Below, piece by piece: positions 35,344-44,100 of a DNA stretch of 64,000 nt. Made by a program: the position numbers and the translations under genes. Source of the DNA: Snuella sedimenti (lineage in GTDB: Bacteria; Bacteroidota; Bacteroidia; Flavobacteriales; Flavobacteriaceae); contig NZ_JAELVQ010000016.1 of assembly GCF_016428595.1 (NCBI RefSeq), positions 1 to 64,000 on the forward strand, in the 5' to 3' direction. The notes beneath the pieces are model-generated. The model worked only from the letters and a program-made list of their open reading frames with translations, made no database searches and had not been told where the DNA came from. How positions within the stretch are numbered: the first letter of the stretch is position 1; every line of letters begins with the position of its first letter.

Positions 35344-35417
35344 TAGCGAGAGCGGGGCACGATCCCGCGACCTCCGGGTTATGAATCCGACGCTCTAACC
35401 AGCTGAGCTACCTCGCC
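35344..35417 (-). tRNA. tRNA-Met (anticodon CAT)
   Basis: A 74-nt cloverleaf. Acceptor GGCGAGG pairs with TCTCGCT including two G-U pairs. The anticodon loop is TTCATAA and the T stem is GCGGG/CCCGC. The T loop is ATCGTGC instead of the usual TTCRANY. It is probably elongator Met, although a CAT anticodon can also belong to tRNA-Ile2. Confidence 0.9.
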
Positions 35418-35431
35418 TAATTTTGTGGCTG

Positions 35432-35461
35432 CAAATATAAAAACAATATTATTTGAAACAA
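35432..35461 (-). promoter_or_regulatory. promoter of tRNA-Met
   Basis: On the minus strand TTG (35459-35461), 19 bp, TATATTTG (35432-35439): the same full promoter as before both tRNA-Lys genes. Confidence 0.85.
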
Positions 35462-35563
35462 ACATTAATTGTGTAAAATGTTATTAAAAAATAATATCGA
35501 AAAATATTATAAAACTTATCAATTAATGTATATATTGAGCAAGAAAAATTTTCAACAATACCT

Positions 35564-35953
35564 ATGGACGATAAAATAAAATTTGACATTGAATTTCCAA
35601 TTCACGCTTCTCCTCAATTATTATATCAATATATTTCTACACCATCTGGCTTATCGGAATGGTTTTCAGATAACGTAAATTCAAGAGGTGAACTGTTTAC
35701 CTTCATTTGGGACGACAGTGAAGAACAAGCCAAACTGCTAAGTAAAAAAAGTGGGGAACGCATAAAGTTTAGATGGCTAAATGATGAAGACGACCAAACA
35801 TCCTATTTCGAATTAAGAATTCAAGTAGATGATATTACCAAAGATGTTTCTCTCATGATAACCGATTTTGCGGAAGAGGATGAAATAGAAGAAGCTAAAA
35901 TGCTTTGGGAAAATCAAATTTCCAGTTTGAAACAAGTATTAGGTTCAGCTTAA
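35564..35953 (+). CDS. START-like (SRPBCC/AHSA1) domain protein
   Basis: A 129-residue single-domain protein of the SRPBCC fold, with a hydrophobic cavity for lipid or other ligands. FPIHASPQLLYQYISTPSGL (about 11-30), LSEWFSDNV and the C-terminal helix (MLWENQISSLKQVLGS) are typical of the small START-like proteins found beside class IV aminotransferases in Flavobacteriia. Ligand unknown. It precedes the aminotransferase gene but is separated from it by a terminator. Confidence 0.82.
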   Translation: MDDKIKFDIEFPIHASPQLLYQYISTPSGLSEWFSDNVNSRGELFTFIWDDSEEQAKLLSKKSGERIKFRWLNDEDDQTSYFELRIQVDDITKDVSLMITDFAEEDEIEEAKMLWENQISSLKQVLGSA

Positions 35954-35976
35954 TATAAATTCCTATATTTTTAAAT

Positions 35977-35984
35977 TATCTTTG
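35977..35984 (+). promoter_or_regulatory. -7 box of the class IV aminotransferase gene
   Basis: TATCTTTG fits TAnnTTTG. It sits directly before a terminator-like hairpin and 38 bp before the ATG. Confidence 0.45.
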
Positions 35985-35985
35985 C

Positions 35986-36021
35986 CCTGCACTCAAAAAT
36001 CAAGAGTGCGGGATTTTTTTT
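35986..36021 (+). terminator. hairpin plus eight T upstream of the aminotransferase start
   Basis: CCTGCACTC (35986-35994) and GAGTGCGGG (36004-36012) form a 9-bp stem with one G-T pair, then ATTTTTTTT, ending directly at the ATG. It probably terminates the START-like transcript. It could also act in the leader of the next gene. Confidence 0.7.
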
Positions 36022-36864
36022 ATGACAAATTTTAACGCTACGATTTTAGAAGATACAACTAAACTATCTATTAAAAATAGAGGTTACAGCTATGGCGACG
36101 CCTTATTTGAAACTATAAAAGTATTATCTGGTAAAGTTTTATTCTGGGAAGATCATTATTTTAGGTTAATGGCCTCCATGCGTATTATGCGCATGGAAAT
36201 TCCAATGCATTATACTATGGAATACCTAGAAGAACAAATACAAAACACCCTAACTGCAAATACATTACAAAATGCATCAGCCCGAGTAAAACTAACGGTC
36301 TATAGAAATGAAGGTGGTTTATATTTACCCGAAAACAATGATGTTAGCTTTATTATTTCGGTTCAAAAAACGGAAGAGGATCTTTATCAGCTTAATGAAT
36401 CGTTCTATGAAGTTGACTTGTTCAAAGATTACTATATGTCACCAAGCCTACTATCTACTTTAAAAACCAATAATAAGGCACTTAATGTAATAGGCAGTAT
36501 TTATGCCAAAGAGAACAATTTAAACAATTGCTTGGTATTAAATACCAACAAGCATGTTATAGAAGCACTTAATGGTAATGTTTTTTTAGTGAAAGACAAC
36601 CAAATCAAAACGCCTCCAGTTACCGATGGCTGTTTAAAAGGTGTTATGAGAAAACAACTCATGGATATTCTAAAACTACTTCCTGATTACGAACTTGTAG
36701 AAGCATCTATTTCTCCTTTTGAACTTCAAAAAGCCGATGAGCTATTTATTAGCAATGTAATAATTGGTATTCAGCCTATAACAAAGTATAGAAAAAAGGC
36801 ATTTAATACAACGGTAGCCAAAATGCTTCTACAAAAGTTAAATGTTAAACTAAGGCTTGGTTAA
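36022..36864 (+). CDS. class IV PLP aminotransferase (PabC/D-amino-acid type)
   Basis: A 280-residue fold-type IV PLP enzyme. It contains RGYSYGDALFETIKV (about 19-33), the PLP lysine in LKTNNKALN (about 149), and PVTDGCLKGVMRKQLMDI (about 197-214). The ELFISNVIIGIQPI segment is typical of aminodeoxychorismate lyase or branched-chain/D-amino-acid aminotransferase relatives. Substrate cannot be fixed by eye; PabC for folate is a reasonable guess. Its stop overlaps the convergent yqgE gene by 4 bp. Confidence 0.85.
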   Translation: MTNFNATILEDTTKLSIKNRGYSYGDALFETIKVLSGKVLFWEDHYFRLMASMRIMRMEIPMHYTMEYLEEQIQNTLTANTLQNASARVKLTVYRNEGGLYLPENNDVSFIISVQKTEEDLYQLNESFYEVDLFKDYYMSPSLLSTLKTNNKALNVIGSIYAKENNLNNCLVLNTNKHVIEALNGNVFLVKDNQIKTPPVTDGCLKGVMRKQLMDILKLLPDYELVEASISPFELQKADELFISNVIIGIQPITKYRKKAFNTTVAKMLLQKLNVKLRLG

Positions 36865-37421
36865 TTGTAATTAGGGTTTTCTGGGGCATTAGACCATATA
36901 CTATATTCCCCCCCAAATTCCAGCATCTTTTCTTTCCAAAAGGATTCGTAGTTTTTCTCTATGATACTGTTTTTATAAACATTTTCTATAACAACCCAGG
37001 AGCTCCCTTTTAATTCGCTTTCCAATTGATTGGATTCCCAGCCTGAGTATCCCAAAAAGAATCGGATGTCCCCCTCTTTTATAGATTTATTGGCAATTAA
37101 GTCTGCCACTATATTAAAATCGCCTCCCCAATAAATACCTAAAGAAATTTCTATACTATCTGGTATTAACTTAGGTACTTTATGAATAAAATATAAGTTG
37201 TCTTGCTCTACAGGGCCCCCATTGTATATTCTAAACGAAGCTTCAATCTCGGGAATGAGATCTTTGATTGTATAATCTAAAGGTTTGTTTAAAATAAAGC
37301 CTATGGACCCCTCTTGGGTATGATCTGCCAATAACACAATAGATCGATTAAAAGCTACATCTCCAATTATTGCTGGTTCAGCAATTAACAAATTGCCTTT
37401 TTTGGGTTTAATTGTTACCAT
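36861..37421 (-). CDS. YqgE/AlgH family protein
   Basis: A 186-residue protein of the UPF0301 (YqgE/AlgH) family, of unknown biochemical role. Diagnostic segments are GNLLIAEPAIIGDVAFNRSI, GSIGFILNKPLD (about 39-50), YNGGPVEQDNLYFIH and FFLGYSGWESNQLESEL (about 121-137). Single-gene unit, convergent with the aminotransferase. Confidence 0.93.
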   Translation of the reverse strand: MVTIKPKKGNLLIAEPAIIGDVAFNRSIVLLADHTQEGSIGFILNKPLDYTIKDLIPEIEASFRIYNGGPVEQDNLYFIHKVPKLIPDSIEISLGIYWGGDFNIVADLIANKSIKEGDIRFFLGYSGWESNQLESELKGSSWVVIENVYKNSIIEKNYESFWKEKMLEFGGEYSIWSNAPENPNYN

Positions 37422-37495
37422 GCCTCTGAAGAATTAATTAACTAAATCTAATATTTATTTATTAAAAAAGCAACTGTTTGACGGATTATTAAACA

Positions 37496-37524
37496 AAAAA
37501 GCCTTCAAAAACTGAAGGCTTTTT
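37496..37524 (-). terminator. terminator of HU gene
   Basis: AAAAAGCCTTCA and TGAAGGCTTTTT form a perfect 12-bp stem with a 5-nt loop. Confidence 0.9.
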
Positions 37525-37544
37525 AAATATGTTTGAAGTAAAAA

Positions 37545-37817
37545 TTAGTTTACTGCATTTGATAAATCTGATCCAGCTTTAAACTTTACAACGTTTTTAG
37601 CTTTGATTTTAATAGTTTCTCCTGTTTGAGGATTTCTACCTTCTCTTGACGCTCTTTTAGAAACTGACCAAGAACCAAACCCTACTAAGGAAACTCGCTT
37701 TCCTTTTTGTAAAGCACCTTCGATATCAATTAATAAAGAGTCTAATGCTTTTTTTGCTGCTGCTTTAGTGATTCCAGCATTTTCTGCCATACCGTCGATT
37801 AAATCTGATTTGTTCAT
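37545..37817 (-). CDS. HU-family DNA-binding protein
   Basis: A 90-residue histone-like protein. It begins MNKSDLIDGMAENAGITKAA and carries the DNA-intercalating arm GRNPQTGETIKIKA (about 60-73) with the minor-groove RNPQTG motif. It is standard length for HU beta. It has a full promoter at 37873-37902, a leader of about 50 bases and its own terminator, consistent with a highly expressed single gene. Confidence 0.96.
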   Translation of the reverse strand: MNKSDLIDGMAENAGITKAAAKKALDSLLIDIEGALQKGKRVSLVGFGSWSVSKRASREGRNPQTGETIKIKAKNVVKFKAGSDLSNAVN

Positions 37818-37872
37818 AATATAAAATTTAATTATTAATAAATTGGTTAAACATTTTTGTTAAATTCTACTA

Positions 37873-37902
37873 CAAATTTATACGGATTATGCAATCATGC
37901 AA
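37873..37902 (-). promoter_or_regulatory. promoter of HU gene
   Basis: On the minus strand TTG (37900-37902), 19 bp, TAAATTTG (37873-37880). Confidence 0.82.
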
Positions 37903-38006
37903 GTAATGACAAGGGAAATACACTGCATTGTTAATAACTTACGGCTTTTGTTAATAAAGGATATGCATTTTATCGGCTTTTTTACGATATCAGTAATAAT
38001 AAGGCT

Positions 38007-38954
38007 TTACAGCATTTTGGCATCTTCACTAATAACATAACCATTTAATAGGGATTTTATATCCATTAAACGCTTACCTGGTAATTTAATTTCCTGTACC
38101 AATAAATAACCACCAGTAACTGCAACGCGTAGTTCTTTTTTAGTTGTAAAGACATTGCCAATATTATGGTTATGTTCCCTAACCTCTTTATCAGCCTTAT
38201 ATATTTTTATATCCAAAACATCTTCCCCATTCTCCAATATACACCAAGCACCGGGATACGGGCTCAAGCCACGTACTTTATTATGAATCCCTTCTAAGGT
38301 ATCGTTCCAATCGATTTTACAATTATCCCTATTCAATTTATAAGCCGTCTTAATATTGGGGGTATCGATTTGCGGATACGTTTTAACATCACCTTCTTTT
38401 ATCAGTGCCACAGTTTTTAAAACCAATTGGCTTCCTACATGCATTAACCTGTCATGAAGGCTTCCAACATTCTCGTCTGGATCGATGGCTACGGCCTCCT
38501 GTAAAATCATAGCCCCAGTATCAATTTTATCGTCAATAAAAAATGTAGAAACGCCTGTTTCGGTTTCACCATTGATAATGGCCCAGTTAATGGGTGCAGC
38601 ACCGCGATAGTTGGGCAATAAAGAAGCATGCAGGTTAAATGTCCCATAAGCAGGCATTTGCCAAACGGCTTTAGGCAACATTCTAAAAGCTACTACAATT
38701 TGAAGGTTTGCATTGCATGCTTTTAAGGCCTCTAAAAAAGCTTCATCCTTCAAATTGGTAGGTTGGAGTATACACAAACCTTGTCCTTTGGCATAATGCT
38801 TTACAGCACTCTCATGAAGTTTTCTACCACGCCCAGCTGGTTTATCTGGTGCTGTAATAACACCTACTATATTATAATTATTATCTACCAATGCCTTTAA
38901 TGTAGCAACTGCAAAATCTGGAGTGCCCATAAATACAATTCTTAAATCTCTCAT
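38007..38954 (-). CDS. fmt: methionyl-tRNA formyltransferase
   Basis: It formylates the initiator Met-tRNA using 10-formyl-THF. The 315 residues show IVFMGTPDFAVATL (6-19), the catalytic NLHASLLPNYRGAAPI block (about 107-122) with Asn/His, and the Asp in FFIDDKIDTGAM (about 138-149). A C-terminal OB-like domain contains KVRGLSPYPGAW. It stands next to recQ on the same strand with an 84-bp gap. Confidence 0.96.
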   Translation of the reverse strand: MRDLRIVFMGTPDFAVATLKALVDNNYNIVGVITAPDKPAGRGRKLHESAVKHYAKGQGLCILQPTNLKDEAFLEALKACNANLQIVVAFRMLPKAVWQMPAYGTFNLHASLLPNYRGAAPINWAIINGETETGVSTFFIDDKIDTGAMILQEAVAIDPDENVGSLHDRLMHVGSQLVLKTVALIKEGDVKTYPQIDTPNIKTAYKLNRDNCKIDWNDTLEGIHNKVRGLSPYPGAWCILENGEDVLDIKIYKADKEVREHNHNIGNVFTTKKELRVAVTGGYLLVQEIKLPGKRLMDIKSLLNGYVISEDAKML

Positions 38955-39038
38955 CTGCTATTTCTTTAATTTGTTATTTCAGATACAATCATGCAATGGC
39001 TATTCAAAACAAGTTGAATACTTCCATTTGCTCTCATA

Positions 39039-40943
39039 TTATAAATGACTCAACTTATATGTGTTTGTTTGCGTTATACTTATAATTTGATGTTCTAACA
39101 GTAGCCGCAATGTATCTTTTACCACCTCGTCTGTACTGTTTAATGCTTTAGCGATGTCCCTTGAAGACAAATCGCCATTTTGTAACAACTCAATAATATG
39201 CTTTTTTAAATTAATTGGATGCTTTGATCCTGATTTTTTATTAGTCTTTATACAAACCGAACAAATACCACAGGGAGCAACATTTTCTTCTCCAAAATAG
39301 GAAAGCAACTGTACACTCTTACAAACCAAATCATTTTCAACATAATCAAGCATGGCCTTAACTTGTTTTTGCTTCAATTTGTTTTGCTGCTCAATAACAG
39401 ATGCTATGCGATTAATTGTTTTATTGTCTTCGCGCGGCTCTATAAAAGTTACTTGGGCATCGGTATGGCTCAAACTTAGGCTTATAATTCCGTCTGTTTC
39501 CAAACGTTGTAGCCCCGTTATTAAGGTCACTTCATTAAGCGATGTTTTTTCGGCAATACGCCCAACATTTACTTGTGTTTCATGATCCATAATTCCTCCA
39601 TACATACGCAACATCGATTTTACTATAATACCAAGATCTTTATGTGTATCCAAATAATTAAACAATGATGCATTAGGTATCACGAACTGAACTGTTACTT
39701 TATTTTTAAATTGCTTCGATAAATTAATAACACTATTCCTATCTAATAGCAATAAGGCGTTATAGCAAAGTGTGCCAGGGAATTTGTAGGTTTTACAAAA
39801 AGAATTAAAATCAAAATCAAAAGTTAGGTACTCGCCTTCTCCATAAGGTACCTGAAAATAATTACATAATTTTTTATAAACTTGTTTTACAAAATCAACG
39901 GTTGGCAAAACCTTTAAAAATTGGTTCTCTACCATAGCCTGATCGCTATTATTTTTAAGTAATACAGCAAAAGCTTTTTCTCCGTTCCTACCCGCACGAC
40001 CGGCTTCCTGAAAATAACTTTCTATACTTTCTGGTAAATTTAAGTGAATCACCGTTTTAACATCTGGCTTATCAATTCCCATTCCAAAAGCATTGGTTGC
40101 TACCATAACTTGGCTTTTATTACTTAACCAACGCTGCATATTAACTTCTTTATTATCGTTAGAAAGTCCGCCATGGTAATGGGTCGCCGAAACACCTTTG
40201 GATTCTAAAAAGGCACTGACCTCGAGTGTTGCCTTTCTGTTTCTAACATAAATAATAGACGGGTTTTTATATTTCTTTAAAATGGTTTCCACACGATACA
40301 ACTTATCTTCTTCATGAAAAACCATATAAGCCAGATTAGACCGATAAAACGATTGCTTAAACACCTTTGGATTAATAAAATCAAGCTCCTTCACAATGTC
40401 ATTAACGACCACAGGAGTAGCCGATGCAGTTAAAGCCATGACATTTACTGCTGGCTGTAATTGTCTTAAAAGTGTAATATTTTTATAAGCAGGTCTGAAA
40501 TCATTACCCCATTGCGAAATACAATGTGCTTCATCTACTGCAATTAAATTAACTGGCATTTGCTTGATACGTTCCTGAACCAGTTCCTGCTGAAGGCGTT
40601 CCGGAGAGATATACAAAAACTTATAATTCCCATAAATACAGTTATCCAAAAGTTTATCTAACCTATCCAACGACAAGCCACTGGTCAATGCCATGCCCTT
40701 AATCCCCTTGTCGTTTAATGCCTGCACCTGATCTTTCATTAATGCTATTAAAGGAGAAATAACGATACAAATCCCTGGTTTTGCCAAAGCCGGTATTTGA
40801 AAACATAAAGACTTACCGCCACCAGTAGGCAACAACACCAAAACATCTTCTCCTTCTATTGCCGCTTCAATAATAGCTTCCTGAGGTCCCCTAAAAGCTG
40901 TATGGTTCCAATAACGCTCTAATATATTAATAGGGTGATCCAT
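39039..40943 (-). CDS. recQ: RecQ-family DNA helicase
   Basis: An SF2 3'-5' helicase for recombination repair. Of 634 residues, motif I is LPTGGGKSLC (about 38-47), motif II is VDEAHC (about 136) and motif VI is QEAGRAGRNGE (about 320-330). The zinc-binding CGICSVC lies near 560. The C-terminus is a small winged-helix-like region (DLSSRDIAKALNSTDEVV) rather than an HRDC domain. The start overlaps the upstream NTPase stop by one base (TAATG), implying a coupled operon. Confidence 0.93.
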   Translation of the reverse strand: MDHPINILERYWNHTAFRGPQEAIIEAAIEGEDVLVLLPTGGGKSLCFQIPALAKPGICIVISPLIALMKDQVQALNDKGIKGMALTSGLSLDRLDKLLDNCIYGNYKFLYISPERLQQELVQERIKQMPVNLIAVDEAHCISQWGNDFRPAYKNITLLRQLQPAVNVMALTASATPVVVNDIVKELDFINPKVFKQSFYRSNLAYMVFHEEDKLYRVETILKKYKNPSIIYVRNRKATLEVSAFLESKGVSATHYHGGLSNDNKEVNMQRWLSNKSQVMVATNAFGMGIDKPDVKTVIHLNLPESIESYFQEAGRAGRNGEKAFAVLLKNNSDQAMVENQFLKVLPTVDFVKQVYKKLCNYFQVPYGEGEYLTFDFDFNSFCKTYKFPGTLCYNALLLLDRNSVINLSKQFKNKVTVQFVIPNASLFNYLDTHKDLGIIVKSMLRMYGGIMDHETQVNVGRIAEKTSLNEVTLITGLQRLETDGIISLSLSHTDAQVTFIEPREDNKTINRIASVIEQQNKLKQKQVKAMLDYVENDLVCKSVQLLSYFGEENVAPCGICSVCIKTNKKSGSKHPINLKKHIIELLQNGDLSSRDIAKALNSTDEVVKDTLRLLLEHQIISITQTNTYKLSHL

Positions 40944-41485
40944 TATAAGCTATCTAAAGTATTTAATATGTAATCGGTTCGCAAAGCTACCGTATCAAAT
41001 GGGACGTTGTGCAACTTATAATTATAAACGTTATACGTATTGATCAAATGTTCATGAATAACCAATGCTTGATCAAAATTTTCATAACGTTCCTTGTCAC
41101 TAATATAAATCGCTTTCCATGGTTTTAAAATAAAAACCTCGTCGTATATACTTCTTTTACATGCTTCGACAAAATGCTTTGGGTAATCACTTCCTATATA
41201 ATCCATATAGGCCAATACATCTGGAATCCCCCTGTCAAAAAAAACCATCTCACTTCTAAGACTTTCGGCTTCCTCATATTGTCGGGACCTGCCTTGCAAA
41301 AGACGTTCGCTAAACAGCAACGGATCACTTAAAAATAGTTGATCGACCCCTTGTTTTTTAGCCTCTTGTGTCAGGTTCCTTGAAATTTCTTCAAGGCAAG
41401 CATATCCTCTATTTGTCAATTCATTTATAATAGTAGACTTTCCAGTTCCGGGGCCTCCCGTTATAATTATTCTTTTAGTCTTCAA
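40943..41485 (-). CDS. AAA-type NTPase, predicted kinase
   Basis: A 180-residue P-loop protein with Walker A GGPGTGKST (10-18) and a Walker B-like FFDRGIPDVLAYMD (about 82-95). It resembles the compact AAA_28 ATPases found across Bacteroidota, whose role is unknown (a nucleotide or metabolite kinase is possible). It is coupled to recQ by a one-base overlap, which may reflect shared expression rather than shared function. Confidence 0.82.
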   Translation of the reverse strand: MKTKRIIITGGPGTGKSTIINELTNRGYACLEEISRNLTQEAKKQGVDQLFLSDPLLFSERLLQGRSRQYEEAESLRSEMVFFDRGIPDVLAYMDYIGSDYPKHFVEACKRSIYDEVFILKPWKAIYISDKERYENFDQALVIHEHLINTYNVYNYKLHNVPFDTVALRTDYILNTLDSL

Positions 41486-41684
41486 ATTAGCAAAATTTTG
41501 ATTGTAAAAATCGGAATTTAACGGCTATAAAAAAAATACAACAAGACACATTCGCCCTTTGAGCTTAAGTCAAGCCATAAAATAAACTATCTCGTTGTTA
41601 GCCACGGAGCATTTAAATCTTATTTTCGAATAAAATCATTGATATATGTACCACCTAAAAATATCATTTAAACAAATGAAACTG

Positions 41685-41692
41685 TATATTTG
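41685..41692 (+). promoter_or_regulatory. -7 box for DUF493 gene
   Basis: TATATTTG fits the -7 consensus and ends 11 bp before the first ATG, implying an almost leaderless transcript. Confidence 0.55.
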
Positions 41693-41703
41693 CACCATAT
41701 AAA

Positions 41704-42003
41704 ATGACCATGAACACACCTTCAAACTCAGAGGAATTTTACAATAAATTGAGAGGCCAATTATACGAAACAGCTACTTGGCCTACTGAATATCTTTATA
41801 AATTTATAATTAAGTCTGATCTAGCCAAAATAGATCAAGTAGAAGCTATTTTTAATAATATGGGAGCCGTAATTCGTACCAAAGAATCCAAAAACGGAAA
41901 ATACACCAGCGTCTCTATTAACGTTGTGATGAAAAGCCCAGAAACTGTTATTAAAAAATACAAAGAAGTAGCAGAAAAAATTGAAGGCGTGATCAGTCTT
42001 TAA
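41704..42003 (+). CDS. DUF493 (YbeD-like) protein
   Basis: A 99-residue ferredoxin-like-fold protein of the DUF493/UPF0250 family, of unknown function. Features are TWPTEYLYKFIIKSD (about 19-33) and SKNGKYTSVSINVVMKSPE (about 61-79). The first ATG at 41704 would be nearly leaderless; a second ATG at 41710 is equally possible. It is followed by the DUF4290 gene and murA on the same strand. Confidence 0.87.
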   Translation: MTMNTPSNSEEFYNKLRGQLYETATWPTEYLYKFIIKSDLAKIDQVEAIFNNMGAVIRTKESKNGKYTSVSINVVMKSPETVIKKYKEVAEKIEGVISL

Positions 42004-42072
42004 TTTTTTTTTGTATTTTGCGCTTGCATACAACTACATGCACTTTTTACATTAATACTACACTTTTATATT

Positions 42073-42723
42073 TTGACAGACGCTATTTATAATTTAGAAT
42101 ATAACACCGAGCGTGAGCTTTTAATCATTCCTGAATATGGACGCCATTTACAGAAAATGATTAACTATGCGAAATCACGAGAAACTAAAGAAGAACGTAA
42201 CAAATTGGCCAAAGCCATTATATCGGTAATGGGCAACATGCAACCTCATTTACGAGACGTTCCCGATTTTCAACATAAACTTTGGGATCAGTTGTTTATC
42301 ATGTCCAATTTCGAATTGGACGCCGATTCTCCTTTCGAAAAACCAACCAAGGAATTACTAGAAGAACGGCCACAACCATTAAGATATCCTCAAAACTTTC
42401 CTAAGTACCGTTTTTATGGTAATAACATAAAAACCATGATAGATGTTGCCAATACATGGGATAAAGGAGACCTTAAAGATGCTCTGGTCTACACTATTGC
42501 CAACCACATGAAAAAGTGTTTTTTAAATTGGAATAAAGACACTGTAGAGGACGCTGTTATATATGACCATTTATACGAACTTTCCAGTGGGAAAATTGAT
42601 TTGAGAAGTTCTGAAGAAGATCTTTCGGATGCATCAAGTTTAATGCGTTCTAAATCCAAAAGCAAAAAAAGTGCTCATCATCACAAAAAGAGCTCAGGTG
42701 GCCGTTCAAGAAAACGTTACTAA
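42073..42723 (+). CDS. DUF4290 protein
   Basis: A 216-residue helical cytoplasmic protein typical of Bacteroidota (DUF4290); function unknown. It starts at TTG (42073), as no in-frame ATG fits the conserved N-terminus YNTERELLIIPEYGRHLQKM. The last 40 residues are Ser/Lys/His/Arg-rich (KSKSKKSAHHHKKSSGGRSR), a disordered basic tail. It ends 8 bp before murA, so the two are probably cotranscribed. Confidence 0.85.
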   Translation: MTDAIYNLEYNTERELLIIPEYGRHLQKMINYAKSRETKEERNKLAKAIISVMGNMQPHLRDVPDFQHKLWDQLFIMSNFELDADSPFEKPTKELLEERPQPLRYPQNFPKYRFYGNNIKTMIDVANTWDKGDLKDALVYTIANHMKKCFLNWNKDTVEDAVIYDHLYELSSGKIDLRSSEEDLSDASSLMRSKSKSKKSAHHHKKSSGGRSRKRY

Positions 42724-42731
42724 AATTACCT

Positions 42732-44039
42732 ATGGAATCATTTAAAATTGAAGGTGGGCACCAACTAAAAGGCCGTATTCAGCCTCAGGGAGCCAAAAAT
42801 GAAGCATTACAAATTTTATGTGCCGTTCTATTAACTCCCGAAAAAATCACCCTAAATAACATTCCGGACATTGTTGATGTTAATAAGCTTATTAGCCTTT
42901 TAAAAAAGTTAGGCGTAAAAATAGAAAAACTTGCCCACGGCACTTATACCTTTCAAGCAGACAATATTAACTTGGAATATTTAGAATCTCCCGATTTTAA
43001 AGAAGATGGCAAAGGACTCCGCGGTTCTATCATGATTGTTGGTCCATTGTTGGCTCGTTTTGGCAAAGGCTATATCCCAAAACCGGGAGGCGATAAAATT
43101 GGTCGCCGTCGATTGGATACGCATTTTGAGGGCTTAATTAAATTGGGGGCTAAGTTTAGATATAGTAGAGAAGATCAATTTTATGGTGTGGAGGCCAATG
43201 TCCTTAAGGGCACCTACATGCTTTTGGAAGAAGCTTCGGTAACAGGGACAGCCAATATTGTAATGGCTGCCACTTTAGCCGAAGGCACAACAACAATATA
43301 CAACGCTGCCTGCGAACCTTATTTACAGCAACTATGTAAAATGCTAAACAGAATGGGAGCCAAAATTTCTGGTGTTGGCTCTAACCTCTTGACCATTGAA
43401 GGCGTTAAAAGTTTGGGGGGCACTACCCATACCATGCTTCCTGATATGATTGAGATTGGTAGTTGGATAGGCCTAGCCGCCATGACCAAAAGTGAATTAA
43501 CCATTACAAATGTAAGCTGGGACGATTTGGGAGTTATTCCTAATGTCTTTAGAAAATTGGGAATTACCGTTGAAAGACAAGGAGACAATATTCATATCCC
43601 TGCACATACCGATGGTTATGAGATACAAAGTTTTATAGATGGATCTATTTTAACAATATCCGATGCTCCGTGGCCCGGATTCACTCCAGACTTACTAAGT
43701 ATTATACTGGTAGTTGCTACACAAGCAAGAGGTAGTGTTTTAATCCATCAAAAAATGTTTGAAAGCCGTTTGTTCTTTGTTGATAAACTTATTGATATGG
43801 GAGCAAAAATCATACTTTGCGATCCGCATCGCGCAACGGTTATTGGCCATGACTATAAATCGACTTTAAAAGCTATGACCATGACCTCTCCAGACATTCG
43901 TGCTGGAGTAGCATTGCTTATTGCGGCCTTATCTGCAAAAGGTACTTCTACAATCCAAAACATAGAACAAATTGACCGAGGCTACGAACGTATCGATGAA
44001 CGTTTGCGTGCCATCGGTGCCAAAATTGAACGGGTTTAA
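42732..44039 (+). CDS. murA: UDP-GlcNAc 1-carboxyvinyltransferase, Cys-to-Asp variant
   Basis: First committed step of peptidoglycan synthesis: enolpyruvyl transfer from PEP to UDP-GlcNAc. The 435 residues contain AKNEAL (K22/N23 pair), the TPDL Asp, FESRL Arg, DIRAG Arg and the terminal IDRGYERIDERLRAIGAKIE. The active-site loop reads PGGDKIGRRRLD, so the Cys of E. coli MurA (Cys115, the fosfomycin target) is Asp at residue 121 (codon 43092-43094). Asp at this site is known in Mycobacterium and Chlamydia and gives insensitivity to fosfomycin. It is in operon with the DUF4290 gene and has a strong terminator. Confidence 0.96.
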   Translation: MESFKIEGGHQLKGRIQPQGAKNEALQILCAVLLTPEKITLNNIPDIVDVNKLISLLKKLGVKIEKLAHGTYTFQADNINLEYLESPDFKEDGKGLRGSIMIVGPLLARFGKGYIPKPGGDKIGRRRLDTHFEGLIKLGAKFRYSREDQFYGVEANVLKGTYMLLEEASVTGTANIVMAATLAEGTTTIYNAACEPYLQQLCKMLNRMGAKISGVGSNLLTIEGVKSLGGTTHTMLPDMIEIGSWIGLAAMTKSELTITNVSWDDLGVIPNVFRKLGITVERQGDNIHIPAHTDGYEIQSFIDGSILTISDAPWPGFTPDLLSIILVVATQARGSVLIHQKMFESRLFFVDKLIDMGAKIILCDPHRATVIGHDYKSTLKAMTMTSPDIRAGVALLIAALSAKGTSTIQNIEQIDRGYERIDERLRAIGAKIERV

Positions 44040-44060
44040 ACCAAACTCATAAAAATAGTA

Positions 44061-44100
44061 AAAGGTGTATTGGCGTTATTTCAATACACCTTTTTTTTTC
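44061..44100 (+). terminator. terminator of murA
   Basis: AAAGGTGTATTG and CAATACACCTTT form a 12-bp stem with a 9-nt loop, then a run of T. Confidence 0.9.
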
